Positions 1 to 5,798 of a DNA stretch of 14,260 nucleotides are shown one piece after another. Within the stretch, counting starts at the first letter, position 1. The number at the start of each line of letters is the position of its first letter. The notes beneath the pieces were generated by a model, which did not search any database, was not told the DNA's origin, and was given only the letters and a program-made list of their open reading frames with translations. Source of the DNA: an uncultured Flavonifractor sp. (lineage in GTDB: Bacteria; Bacillota; Clostridia; Oscillospirales; Oscillospiraceae); assembly GCA_947384055.1 (NCBI GenBank), contig CANDFO010000062.1:1-14260 (forward strand), read 5' to 3'. The translations under genes and the position numbers were made by a program.

Positions 1-7
1 CTTGATT

Positions 8-36
8 AATATACCAAACCTTTCCCTTCTTGTCAA
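8..36 (-). promoter_or_regulatory. Strong leftward sigma-A promoter at the window edge
   Basis: Read on the minus strand there is a perfect -35 box TTGACA (31-36), a 17-nt spacer and a -10 box TATATT (8-13), which places the start of transcription at about base 1, just inside or outside the window. Directly upstream of the -35 are four A-tracts on this strand (plus-strand T runs at 41-46, 49-55, 60-65 and 69-76), spaced about one helical turn apart, as in an UP element or intrinsically bent DNA. The downstream gene is outside the window. The boxes are seen directly; strong activity is inferred. Confidence 0.75.
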
Positions 37-158
37 CTCCTTTTTTCGTTTTTTTCGACTTTTTTCAATTTTTTTTGTTTGAGACACTTCTCGCCATGTT
101 CAGACCTGCGCCTCGCTCCTCCTGATTGTGAAAAGCGCGGTTGCGAAACTCTCCCGAA

Positions 159-164
159 TATGAT
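159..164 (+). promoter_or_regulatory. Possible metA -10 element, no clear -35
   Basis: TATGAT at 159-164 would give a leader of roughly 38 nt before the metA start. No TTGACA-like box is found at 16-18 nt upstream; the nearest, TTGCGA (141-146), is only 12 nt away. The site could be activator-dependent, or the true promoter could lie elsewhere between 80 and 190. No T-box or SAM riboswitch layout was recognised in this leader. Confidence 0.25.
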
Positions 165-208
165 ACCCTATTGTTCAATCATTATCACCCATATCGGAGG
201 AAATTCCC

Positions 209-1123
209 ATGCCTATAAAAATACCCGACTCTCTCCCCGCCACCGCCGTATTGGAAAGCGAGAACATCTTTGTTATGACAGAGCACCGTGCCATTCATCA
301 GGACATCCGCCCGCTGAATATGCTCATATTAAATTTGATGCCCACAAAAATTGTCACGGAAACCCAGATCCTTCGCAAGCTCTCCAACACGCCGGTACAG
401 ATTGAGGTAGAACTTCTGCGTACTGCCAGCTATCAGTCCCAGCACACCGACGGCGACCATCTGGAGGCGTTTTACACCACCTTTGACCAGGTGCGGGAGC
501 GCCGCTTTGACGGCATGATCATCACCGGCGCTCCGGTGGAAAACCTGGATTTTAACCAAGTGGAATACTGGCCGGAGCTGTGCGAGATTATGGAGTGGAG
601 CCGCAGCCATGTCCATTCCACCCTGCATATCTGCTGGGGCGCCCAGGCGGGGCTGTATTTTCACCACGGCATCCAAAAACATACGCTTCCCCAAAAGCTG
701 TTCGGCGTTTATGAACACCGGGTCCTCAAGCCCAGCTCTCCCCTCTTCCGGGGATTTGACGACGTTTTTTATGCCCCGCACTCCCGATATACCGAGGTTT
801 TGGAGGCGGACATCCGCGGCGCTTCCGGTCTGGAGCTGCTGTCCACCTCCTCAGAGGCGGGGGTATATGCGGTAAAAACGGAGGACAGCCGGCAGTTTTT
901 TGTGACGGGCCACCCGGAGTACGACCCGGACACTCTCTCCCGGGAATACTGGCGGGATGTAGGAAAAGGGCTGAACATTGCAGTTCCCGCCCACTATTTT
1001 CCGGAGGGCGACCCCTCCCGGGTTCCTGTGGTCCGCTGGCGCAGTGCGGGGCAGCTTCTCTATACCAACTGGCTCAATTATTATGTCTATCAGACCACGC
1101 CCTATGACCTTTCCCGGATATAG
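209..1123 (+). CDS. metA: Homoserine O-acetyltransferase (MetA/HTS family)
   Basis: A 304-residue member of the MetA (HTS) family, full length for the group, which O-acylates L-homoserine in the cytoplasm in the first committed step of methionine synthesis. The catalytic triad is in the expected places: Cys142 in HICWGAQAG, and His235 and Glu237 in TGHPEYDP. Residue 111 (in GAPVEN) is Glu. In this family Glu at 111 is associated with acetyl-CoA and Gly with succinyl-CoA, so the product is probably O-acetylhomoserine despite the usual 'succinyltransferase' database name. This fits the O-acetylhomoserine sulfhydrylase gene at 12083-13366. The ATG at 209 is preceded by GGAGG (196-200) at 8 nt. 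The gene is monocistronic and ends at a strong terminator (1133-1170). The family call is firm; acyl specificity is an inference from one residue plus context. Confidence 0.95.
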   Translation: MPIKIPDSLPATAVLESENIFVMTEHRAIHQDIRPLNMLILNLMPTKIVTETQILRKLSNTPVQIEVELLRTASYQSQHTDGDHLEAFYTTFDQVRERRFDGMIITGAPVENLDFNQVEYWPELCEIMEWSRSHVHSTLHICWGAQAGLYFHHGIQKHTLPQKLFGVYEHRVLKPSSPLFRGFDDVFYAPHSRYTEVLEADIRGASGLELLSTSSEAGVYAVKTEDSRQFFVTGHPEYDPDTLSREYWRDVGKGLNIAVPAHYFPEGDPSRVPVVRWRSAGQLLYTNWLNYYVYQTTPYDLSRI

Positions 1124-1132
1124 CTTGACACG

Positions 1133-1170
1133 AAAACGCGCCCTTCCGGATACCCGGAAGGGCGCGTTTT
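1133..1170. terminator. Bidirectional intrinsic terminator between metA and secG
   Basis: A perfect 17-bp stem (1133-1149 with 1154-1170) around the tetraloop ATAC. The stem starts with AAAA and ends with TTTT on the plus strand, so it has a U-tract in both directions. It lies 10 nt after the metA stop and 18 nt after the secG stop on the other strand, so it probably ends both convergent transcripts. Confidence 0.9.
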
Positions 1171-1187
1171 GCTTTCGGTCTGCGGTC

Positions 1188-1424
1188 TCAGATCAGGCAG
1201 ATAACAAACGTGACCACCATAAACCCGATGGCAACCCACTTTGTCATCTTGGCTAATTTAGCATCCCAGCTTCTGGCCTTGTTCTTGGCCAGGAACGTAT
1301 CCGCGCCGCCGGCGATCGCGCCGGACAGCCCCGCACTCTTGCCGGACTGAAGCAGTACCACGGCTACCAGAAAGACGGCGGCCGCCACATCGACAATACT
1401 CAGAACCAGCTTTGCAATTTCCAC
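1188..1424 (-). CDS. secG: Preprotein translocase subunit SecG
   Basis: A 78-residue membrane protein with the standard SecG plan: a first hydrophobic helix (about residues 5-25), the LLQSGK turn, the conserved glycine-rich stretch GLSGAIAGG (32-40), a basic linker (47-60) and a second helix (about 61-78). SecG is the accessory subunit of the SecYEG channel and helps SecA-driven export. The start is GTG at 1424, with AAAGGA (1434-1439) 9 nt upstream; an ATG at 1429-1431 is out of frame. It is alone here, without the rnr and smpB genes that often follow secG in Firmicutes. Its promoter is at 1512-1540. The leader also holds a short GCCCC/GGGGC hairpin just before the ribosome binding site. The call rests on the family pattern. 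Confidence 0.93.
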   Translation of the reverse strand: MEIAKLVLSIVDVAAAVFLVAVVLLQSGKSAGLSGAIAGGADTFLAKNKARSWDAKLAKMTKWVAIGFMVVTFVICLI

Positions 1425-1511
1425 GCTGCATCGTCCTTTCGGCCCCTTTCCGGGGCGTTATCCTTCTATTTTGGGGCGCAGGAACTCCGCGCCGCTTCAA
1501 ACGTGTTTTTA

Positions 1512-1540
1512 ATCATACCACACCCGCCCTCTAAAAGCAA
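1512..1540 (-). promoter_or_regulatory. secG promoter (extended -10)
   Basis: On the minus strand TTGCTT (1535-1540), a 17-nt spacer and TATGAT (1512-1517), with TG one base before the -10 box (extended -10). Transcription would start near 1505, giving an 80-nt leader for secG. Confidence 0.7.
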
Positions 1541-1609
1541 GTATTATTCGGCAGAAATTCCGCCATATTAGATTTCATAGAAAATTCACACCTTTTCCCC
1601 CCTCCTTTC

Positions 1610-1638
1610 TTGTTTTTCCGGCCGTCATGTGCTATGAT
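1610..1638 (+). promoter_or_regulatory. ftsH promoter (extended -10)
   Basis: TTGTTT (1610-1615), a 17-nt spacer and TATGAT (1633-1638) preceded by TGC (1630-1632), an extended -10 element. Transcription from about 1645 gives a leader of about 60 nt to the ATG at 1706. This also argues against starting ftsH at an upstream TTG at 1610, which lies inside the promoter. Confidence 0.7.
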
Positions 1639-1705
1639 TTCTATCACGTCCCCAAAATGCGGGACCTGTTCCGGCAAGTACGCGACAAGGAGGCTTCATC
1701 GCTCT

Positions 1706-3826
1706 ATGCCCGATAAGAAAAACAATGGCGGAACCGGCGGGAAGCGTAATCTCAACGCCATCATCTTCACCGCTCTGTGGGCGCTGGTCATTGTCATTCT
1801 GCTCAATTACATGACCTCGCTGGCCCGCTCCGCCAATACGGAAGAGATCACCTATGGCCAATTCCGCCAAATGATCATTGACGGAGAGGTGGAAGCCGTC
1901 GAAATGTCCTCCACCCGGTACGTCATCTATCCCAAATCCGCCGACGCCGGGGAGAGCGCTCCACCCCAGGCGACCCCTGTCCCCCAGCAGTCCCCTGCCG
2001 CCGGGCCCGCCTCTCTTCAGGAGCAGCTGCTCCAGGGGCTGCCGCCCCTTCAGCAGCTCAACAGCCCTGCGGCCAAAACTTATTATTGCGCTCCCATCAC
2101 CCAGGCCAACGTGCGGGACGACGACCTGATCCCCCTGCTGGAGGAGTACGGCGTCGTCCAGTACGGCACACCTTATACGGAGCCCCTCTCTCCGCTGGTG
2201 AGTCTTCTGCTGAGCTATGTGCTGCCCATGGTATTGATGGTGGTGCTCCTCTCCTTCCTGTTCCGGAATATGGCCGGAAAGATGGGGGGCGGACTGGGCG
2301 GCGTGGGCAAGGCCAACGCCAAGGTATACGTTGAAAAATCCACCGGCGTCACTTTTAAGGACGTGGCCGGTCAGGACGAGGCCAAGGAATCACTGGTTGA
2401 GATTATCGACTTTCTCCACAATCCGCAGAAGTACACGGAAATCGGGGCCAAGCTCCCCAAGGGCGCTCTGCTGGTGGGACCGCCGGGCACCGGCAAAACC
2501 CTGCTGGCCAAGGCTGTGGCCGGTGAAGCCAATGTGCCGTTTTTCTCCATCTCCGGCTCGGATTTTGTGGAGATGTTTGTGGGCGTGGGCGCTTCCCGTG
2601 TCCGCGACCTGTTCAAGGAGGCTAACAAGCTGGCCCCCTGCATCGTCTTTATTGATGAGATTGACACCATCGGCAAATCCCGTGACAACCGCATGGGCGG
2701 CAACGATGAGCGGGAGCAGACCCTAAACCAGCTTCTGGCGGAGATGGACGGCTTTGACCCCACCAAGGGCGTCATCCTGCTGGCGGCCACCAACCGGCCG
2801 GAGGTGCTGGACCAGGCGCTTCTGCGGCCGGGGCGGTTTGACCGGCGGATTATTGTGGACCGTCCCAACCTGGCCGGGCGGCTGGCCACCCTCCAGGTGC
2901 ATACCAGAAACATCCGCCTGGCGGAGGACGTGGATTTGAAAAAGATCGCCATCGCCACGGCGGGCACCGTAGGTGCGGACCTGGCCAACCTGGTCAACGA
3001 GGCGGCGCTGCGGGCGGTACGCCTGGGGCGCAAGGCCGTTAACCAGGAGGACCTGCTGGTGTCCTTTGAGCTGGTCATCGCCGGCAGCGAGAAAAAGGGC
3101 AGCGTCCTGACAGAGTTTGAAAAAAAATTGGTAGCCTATCATGAGGTAGGCCACGCGATGGTGGCCTACCGGCAGAAAAATACCGAGCCCGTGCAGAAGA
3201 TCACCATCGTCCCCCACACTCAGGGCAGCTTGGGGTACACCCTGCTGATGCCCGAGGAGGACAAGACCGAGCTGCGCACCAGAGACGAGCTTCTGGCAAA
3301 AATCACCGTCTCCATGGGCGGGCGCGCCGCTGAAGAGGTCGTGCTGAACACCATGACCAACGGCGCGGCTCAGGACATTCAGGACGCCACCGGAGTTGCC
3401 CGGAACATGGTGGCTATGTACGGCATGAGCGACCAGTTTGGCATGATGGCCCTGGCCTCCAAGCGCAGCCAGTATCTGGACGGCGGCTATGGCATGGACT
3501 GCGCCCAGGACACCGCCGCCGCCATGGATCAGGCGGTGCGGGAGATTTTGGACAAGTGCTACCGGCAGGCGGTTGAGATTCTGAAAAACAGCCGTGAGGA
3601 TATGGACCGGGTAGTCTCTTATCTGCTGGAAAAGGAGACCATTACCGGTGGGGAGATGATCGCTATTCTGGAAGGGCGGGACCCCGCCCTGGCCGACCAG
3701 TATCCTGACCCGGACCACCGGGATGAAAAGCATACTCCCAGCATCCCTCCCCAGTCCGGTCCCGCCATCCCCCTGGGCAGCGGGGAATTTGGACCCGAAG
3801 GCAAATCGGAAGGACCTCTTCCCTGA
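1706..3826 (+). CDS. ftsH: ATP-dependent zinc metalloprotease FtsH
   Basis: A 706-residue membrane AAA+ protease that extracts and degrades membrane and short-lived cytosolic proteins as a hexamer. From the ATG at 1706: first membrane helix at about 15-38, an extracytoplasmic domain to about 160, second helix at about 163-188, a glycine-rich linker, Walker A GPPGTGKT (258-265), pore loop MFVGVGA (about 290-296), Walker B IVFIDEID (313-320), the second region of homology ending LLRPGRFDRR, then the protease domain with HEVGH (479-483; HEAGH is more usual) and the third zinc ligand Asp557 in AAQDIQDAT. Two low-complexity parts stand out: a Pro/Gln-rich stretch in the outer domain (about 80-120) and a Pro/Gly-rich C-terminal tail (about 665-706). 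AAGGAGG (1687-1693) lies 12 nt before this ATG. An in-frame TTG at 1610 was rejected because it overlaps the promoter. Confidence 0.96.
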   Translation: MPDKKNNGGTGGKRNLNAIIFTALWALVIVILLNYMTSLARSANTEEITYGQFRQMIIDGEVEAVEMSSTRYVIYPKSADAGESAPPQATPVPQQSPAAGPASLQEQLLQGLPPLQQLNSPAAKTYYCAPITQANVRDDDLIPLLEEYGVVQYGTPYTEPLSPLVSLLLSYVLPMVLMVVLLSFLFRNMAGKMGGGLGGVGKANAKVYVEKSTGVTFKDVAGQDEAKESLVEIIDFLHNPQKYTEIGAKLPKGALLVGPPGTGKTLLAKAVAGEANVPFFSISGSDFVEMFVGVGASRVRDLFKEANKLAPCIVFIDEIDTIGKSRDNRMGGNDEREQTLNQLLAEMDGFDPTKGVILLAATNRPEVLDQALLRPGRFDRRIIVDRPNLAGRLATLQVHTRNIRLAEDVDLKKIAIATAGTVGADLANLVNEAALRAVRLGRKAVNQEDLLVSFELVIAGSEKKGSVLTEFEKKLVAYHEVGHAMVAYRQKNTEPVQKITIVPHTQGSLGYTLLMPEEDKTELRTRDELLAKITVSMGGRAAEEVVLNTMTNGAAQDIQDATGVARNMVAMYGMSDQFGMMALASKRSQYLDGGYGMDCAQDTAAAMDQAVREILDKCYRQAVEILKNSREDMDRVVSYLLEKETITGGEMIAILEGRDPALADQYPDPDHRDEKHTPSIPPQSGPAIPLGSGEFGPEGKSEGPLP

Positions 3827-3827
3827 G

Positions 3828-3870
3828 CCATTCTGTCGAAAAAGGCCTCCGGCCTTTTTCGACAGAATGG
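3828..3870. repeat. Perfect 20-bp hairpin one base after the ftsH stop
   Basis: The stem pairs 3828-3847 with 3851-3870 around the loop TCC. It forms the ftsH-proximal end of repeat copy A. Its inner 15 bp (CTGTCGAAAAAGGCC and partner) is the family terminal hairpin; the outer 5 bp (CCATT/AATGG) extends the stem in this copy only. No U-tract follows, so it is not a classical terminator; it may protect the ftsH mRNA 3' end. That role is inferred. Confidence 0.85.
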
Positions 3871-3996
3871 CTACGACCTGCCGCGCGCACCCTTTGGGCA
3901 CACTTGCAGGCCGAGAGGACCGATTTTGACTTTATTTTGCCGCCTTCAGGCGGCAAAACTCTGCGAGGCTCCCCTCAAGGGGAAGTTTTTCGACAG
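3833..3996 (-). repeat. Structured intergenic repeat, copy A (short form)
   Basis: About 164 bp bounded by CTGTCGAAAA (3833-3842) and TTTTCGACAG (3987-3996), an inverted terminal repeat. It is the reverse complement of copies B and C. It holds the family hairpins: the terminal stem, the GGCC-type stem around the sequence CCCTTTGGG, and TTTTGCCGCC/GGCGGCAAAA. It lacks the TCATTTTCG/CGAAAATGA hairpin present in B and C, where about 39 bases are replaced by about 6 (near 3914-3921). No coding potential. It lies between the ftsH stop codon and the terminator at 4001-4035. Confidence 0.85.
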
Positions 3997-4000
3997 ACTG

Positions 4001-4035
4001 AAGCCGGTTTCTTTTCTGTAAGAAACCGGCTTTTT
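4001..4035 (+). terminator. Intrinsic terminator, probably for ftsH
   Basis: A 13-bp stem (4001-4013 with 4020-4032, built on AAGCCGGTTTC and its complement), a 6-nt loop and a T run reaching 4035 on the plus strand. It would end the ftsH transcript after it has passed through repeat copy A. Reading the other way, for the hydrolase gene ending at 4037, no U-tract follows the stem, although it may still slow polymerase. Confidence 0.8.
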
Positions 4036-4036
4036 G

Positions 4037-4843
4037 CTATGTGTGGAAAAAAGACTGCACGCGGACATGAAAATCCCGCCCCTCCTCGTACGCGGCGTGG
4101 CCGAGCCCCTCATAGAGAAACAGTCGGCAGCCCGGAATACATTCTGCCAGCTCCGGCGCCGCCTCCGGGCCCACAATCCGGTCCTCCGTGCCGCCGATCA
4201 CCAGCACCGGACAGGAAACCCTGCCCAGTTCCTCACGGGCGTCGTGCCGGAGACAGGCGGCGGCCTGAATGAGGAATCTGCAAAAATCCTTGGGCCTTCC
4301 CACCCGGGTCAGGAGCGGATAGAGGGGGCGGTATCGCTTTAGATAGCCTTCAGAATAGGAGTGTTCCGCTGTGTCAATCATCAGCTCCCGGTATCTGCCC
4401 TGCCGGGCCAGCTCCATCCAGCGGCTCACCACTGTCTGAAGCACCGGATTGTGCCGGGCCGACGTAACGGCCAGCACCAGCTTGTCCACCAGCTCCGGCC
4501 GATCCACGGCCAAATGCTGCGCAATCATGCCGCCCTGGGACACTCCCAGAACAGCGGCGCGGGAGAAGCCCAGCATCGCCATTGCCTCCCCCTGCGCCCG
4601 GGCCATGTCCCTTATGGAGGCGTTTTCCTCCAGGCACGTTTTCCGGCTGAACAGATACACTCTGTAATCCCTGGCGTAGGTCCGGTAGGCCAGGGCCAGG
4701 GGGAGCGCCTTCCCCTTGACGGTAGACAGCCCGTCCCCCAGCCCGGGGAGCATTACCAGCGGACGGTCTCCCCGCCCAAAGACGACATAATCCATCTCGC
4801 TGTCATCCACTATAAGTGTCCGGTTTTCCGCGTAATTTTGCAT
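4037..4843 (-). CDS. Alpha/beta hydrolase fold protein, substrate unknown
   Basis: A 268-residue alpha/beta hydrolase. The oxyanion-side loop LPGLGDG (32-38), the nucleophile elbow GVSQGG with Ser102, the acid Asp221 in GGTEDRIVG and the base His249 in EGLGHAAYEE form a complete Ser-Asp-His triad. A helical cap of about 60 residues lies between (about 135-200) and probably sets specificity. No signal peptide is seen, so it is likely cytoplasmic. Relatives include esterases, lactonases and peptidase-like enzymes; the sequence does not allow a choice. The ATG at 4843 has a GGGGGA element about 5 nt upstream. The gene stands alone between repeat copies A and B. It ends 2 bases from the terminator shared with ftsH. 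No clean promoter was found. Confidence 0.88.
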   Translation of the reverse strand: MQNYAENRTLIVDDSEMDYVVFGRGDRPLVMLPGLGDGLSTVKGKALPLALAYRTYARDYRVYLFSRKTCLEENASIRDMARAQGEAMAMLGFSRAAVLGVSQGGMIAQHLAVDRPELVDKLVLAVTSARHNPVLQTVVSRWMELARQGRYRELMIDTAEHSYSEGYLKRYRPLYPLLTRVGRPKDFCRFLIQAAACLRHDAREELGRVSCPVLVIGGTEDRIVGPEAAPELAECIPGCRLFLYEGLGHAAYEEGRDFHVRVQSFFHT

Positions 4844-4866
4844 AATTCCCCCAATTATTTGTCAAC

Positions 4867-4891
4867 CCCCGCTTCCTCAATGGAAGCGGGG
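4867..4891. repeat. Hairpin, left copy of a 26-bp direct duplication
   Basis: A stem CCCCGCTTCC / GGAAGCGGGG with loop TCAAT. The whole unit plus the following T (4867-4892) recurs exactly at 5098-5123 on the other side of repeat copy B. Read on the minus strand, the hairpin is followed by GTTGAC, not a U-tract, so termination here would be weak. Confidence 0.9.
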
Positions 4892-4896
4892 TCAGT

Positions 4897-5092
4897 CTGT
4901 CGAAAAGCTTCCCCTTGAGGGAAGCCTCGCAGAGTTTTGCCGCCCTCGGGCGGCAAAATAAAGTCAAAATCGGTCATTTTCGGGGACATGTGCCTCGAAA
5001 ATGACACTGCCCGGCCTGCAAGTGTGCCCAAAGGGTGCGCGCGGCAGGCCGTATCTCTTTTGTCGAAAAAGGCCAGAGGCCTTTTTCGACAG
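4897..5092 (+). repeat. Structured intergenic repeat, copy B (long form)
   Basis: 196 bp with inverted ends CTGTCGAAAA (4897-4906) and TTTTCGACAG (5083-5092). In order it contains the hairpin GCTTCCC/GGGAAGC, TTTTGCCGCCC/GGGCGGCAAAA (about 4935-4958), TCATTTTCG/CGAAAATGA (about 4974-5004), a long stem from GGCCTGC to GCAGGCC with GTGTGCCC and GGGTGCGC inside, and the terminal stem 5061-5074/5078-5091. No ORF or transposase is present. It matches copy C (14094-14260) closely in the same orientation and copy A in reverse. Confidence 0.88.
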
Positions 5093-5097
5093 GCCCA

Positions 5098-5122
5098 CCC
5101 CGCTTCCTCAATGGAAGCGGGG
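5098..5122. repeat. Hairpin, right copy of a 26-bp direct duplication
   Basis: Identical to 4867-4891 (10-bp stem, loop TCAAT), beginning 7 bases after the stop codon of the DUF2344 gene when read on its strand. It was probably that gene's original 3' hairpin, duplicated when copy B arrived. Confidence 0.9.
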
Positions 5123-5129
5123 TTTCTGC

Positions 5130-5798
5130 CTATTCCCAGATTTCCAGCCGCTCGTCCAGCACCGCCCGCCGGTGGAAGCAGACGCTGTCAGGGACTGCTC
5201 CCGGGCAGTGCTCCCGGATGGCGGAAACCACCAGCTCCGGATTCAAACCGGGATTCTGCGCTCTTACCACCAGGTCAAGGATGATACAGTCCCGGCGCTC
5301 CTCCACGGTGGCTCTGGCAATGAGGGGTATCAAGTCTACCGCCACCTGCCCGCTCCTGGCCTTTTTGGAGCGCTTGATCACTTCCAGCCGTTCCCGGGCC
5401 AGCAGGTCCCGGGTCGCGGTATCCACCCCAAAGGGAGCCCCGGACGGATACTCCAGCGTGACAATATAGTTGACATAGCAGAGCTGCTTCACCGGACGGA
5501 CTGCGTCATAGCAGCGGGTGACGGTGATGCCCTCCGGCAGAACGGCCGTCATCCGCTCAGGCACGGTCTCCAGGTCCGGCTTCCCCAGCAGCTCACACTC
5601 CAGCACCTCACAGGCGCTGGAGTATCCCACGGACAGGGGCAGCGGAATGGACACAAAGGCGTGTGGATTAAATCCCTCCGTATGCCGGATTGGGAGCTCC
5701 GCCCGGAGAAATGCCCGCTGGAAGGTGCGCATCAGGTCCAGGTGAGAAATATATTTGGCGGTTTCCGCCTTGGAGAACGCCAGTCTATGCTTCGGCAT
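5130..5798 (-). CDS. DUF2344 / TIGR03936-type radical SAM-linked protein
   Basis: 222 residues. The N-terminal half carries the pattern seen in this family: ISHLDLMRTFQRAFLRAELP (about 17-36) followed by EGFNPHAFVSIPLPLSVGYS (about 41-60). No catalytic residues are known with confidence. Family members occur next to, or fused to, the C-terminus of a TIGR03960-type radical SAM protein, and here it overlaps that gene by 14 nt (5785-5798), implying translational coupling and a joint function, possibly tRNA/rRNA or small-molecule modification; this is inference. The start ATG at 5798 has AGGAGG (5806-5811) 7 nt upstream, inside the end of the preceding gene. The rng, rplU and rpmA genes often seen downstream are absent; a hairpin and repeat copy B follow instead. 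Confidence 0.88.
   Translation of the reverse strand: MPKHRLAFSKAETAKYISHLDLMRTFQRAFLRAELPIRHTEGFNPHAFVSIPLPLSVGYSSACEVLECELLGKPDLETVPERMTAVLPEGITVTRCYDAVRPVKQLCYVNYIVTLEYPSGAPFGVDTATRDLLARERLEVIKRSKKARSGQVAVDLIPLIARATVEERRDCIILDLVVRAQNPGLNPELVVSAIREHCPGAVPDSVCFHRRAVLDERLEIWE

Noticed and set aside
80..208. SAM or T-box riboswitch ahead of metA
   Set aside because: No characteristic T-box sequence, no four-way-junction pattern and no terminator hairpin in this leader; the metY leader (about 43 nt) is also too short.
1610..1705. TTG-initiated N-terminal extension of ftsH (32 residues)
   Set aside because: It overlaps the promoter at 1610-1638, has no ribosome binding site and adds Cys/Arg-rich residues unlike FtsH; the ATG at 1706 has AAGGAGG upstream.
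2723..3901. Minus-strand open frame across the 3' half of ftsH (392 codons)
   Set aside because: It is antisense to the FtsH protease domain and runs into repeat copy A; no coding signals.
4839..4865. TTGACA at 4860-4865 (minus strand) as a hydrolase promoter
   Set aside because: The only -10-like match, TATGCA, has a 15-nt spacer and overlaps the start codon. It would require a downstream start (Met17), for which there is no good ribosome binding site.
3828..5122. CRISPR array from the recurring hairpin sequences
   Set aside because: Repeats are not regularly spaced short units with unique spacers; they are full-length element copies with inverted ends.
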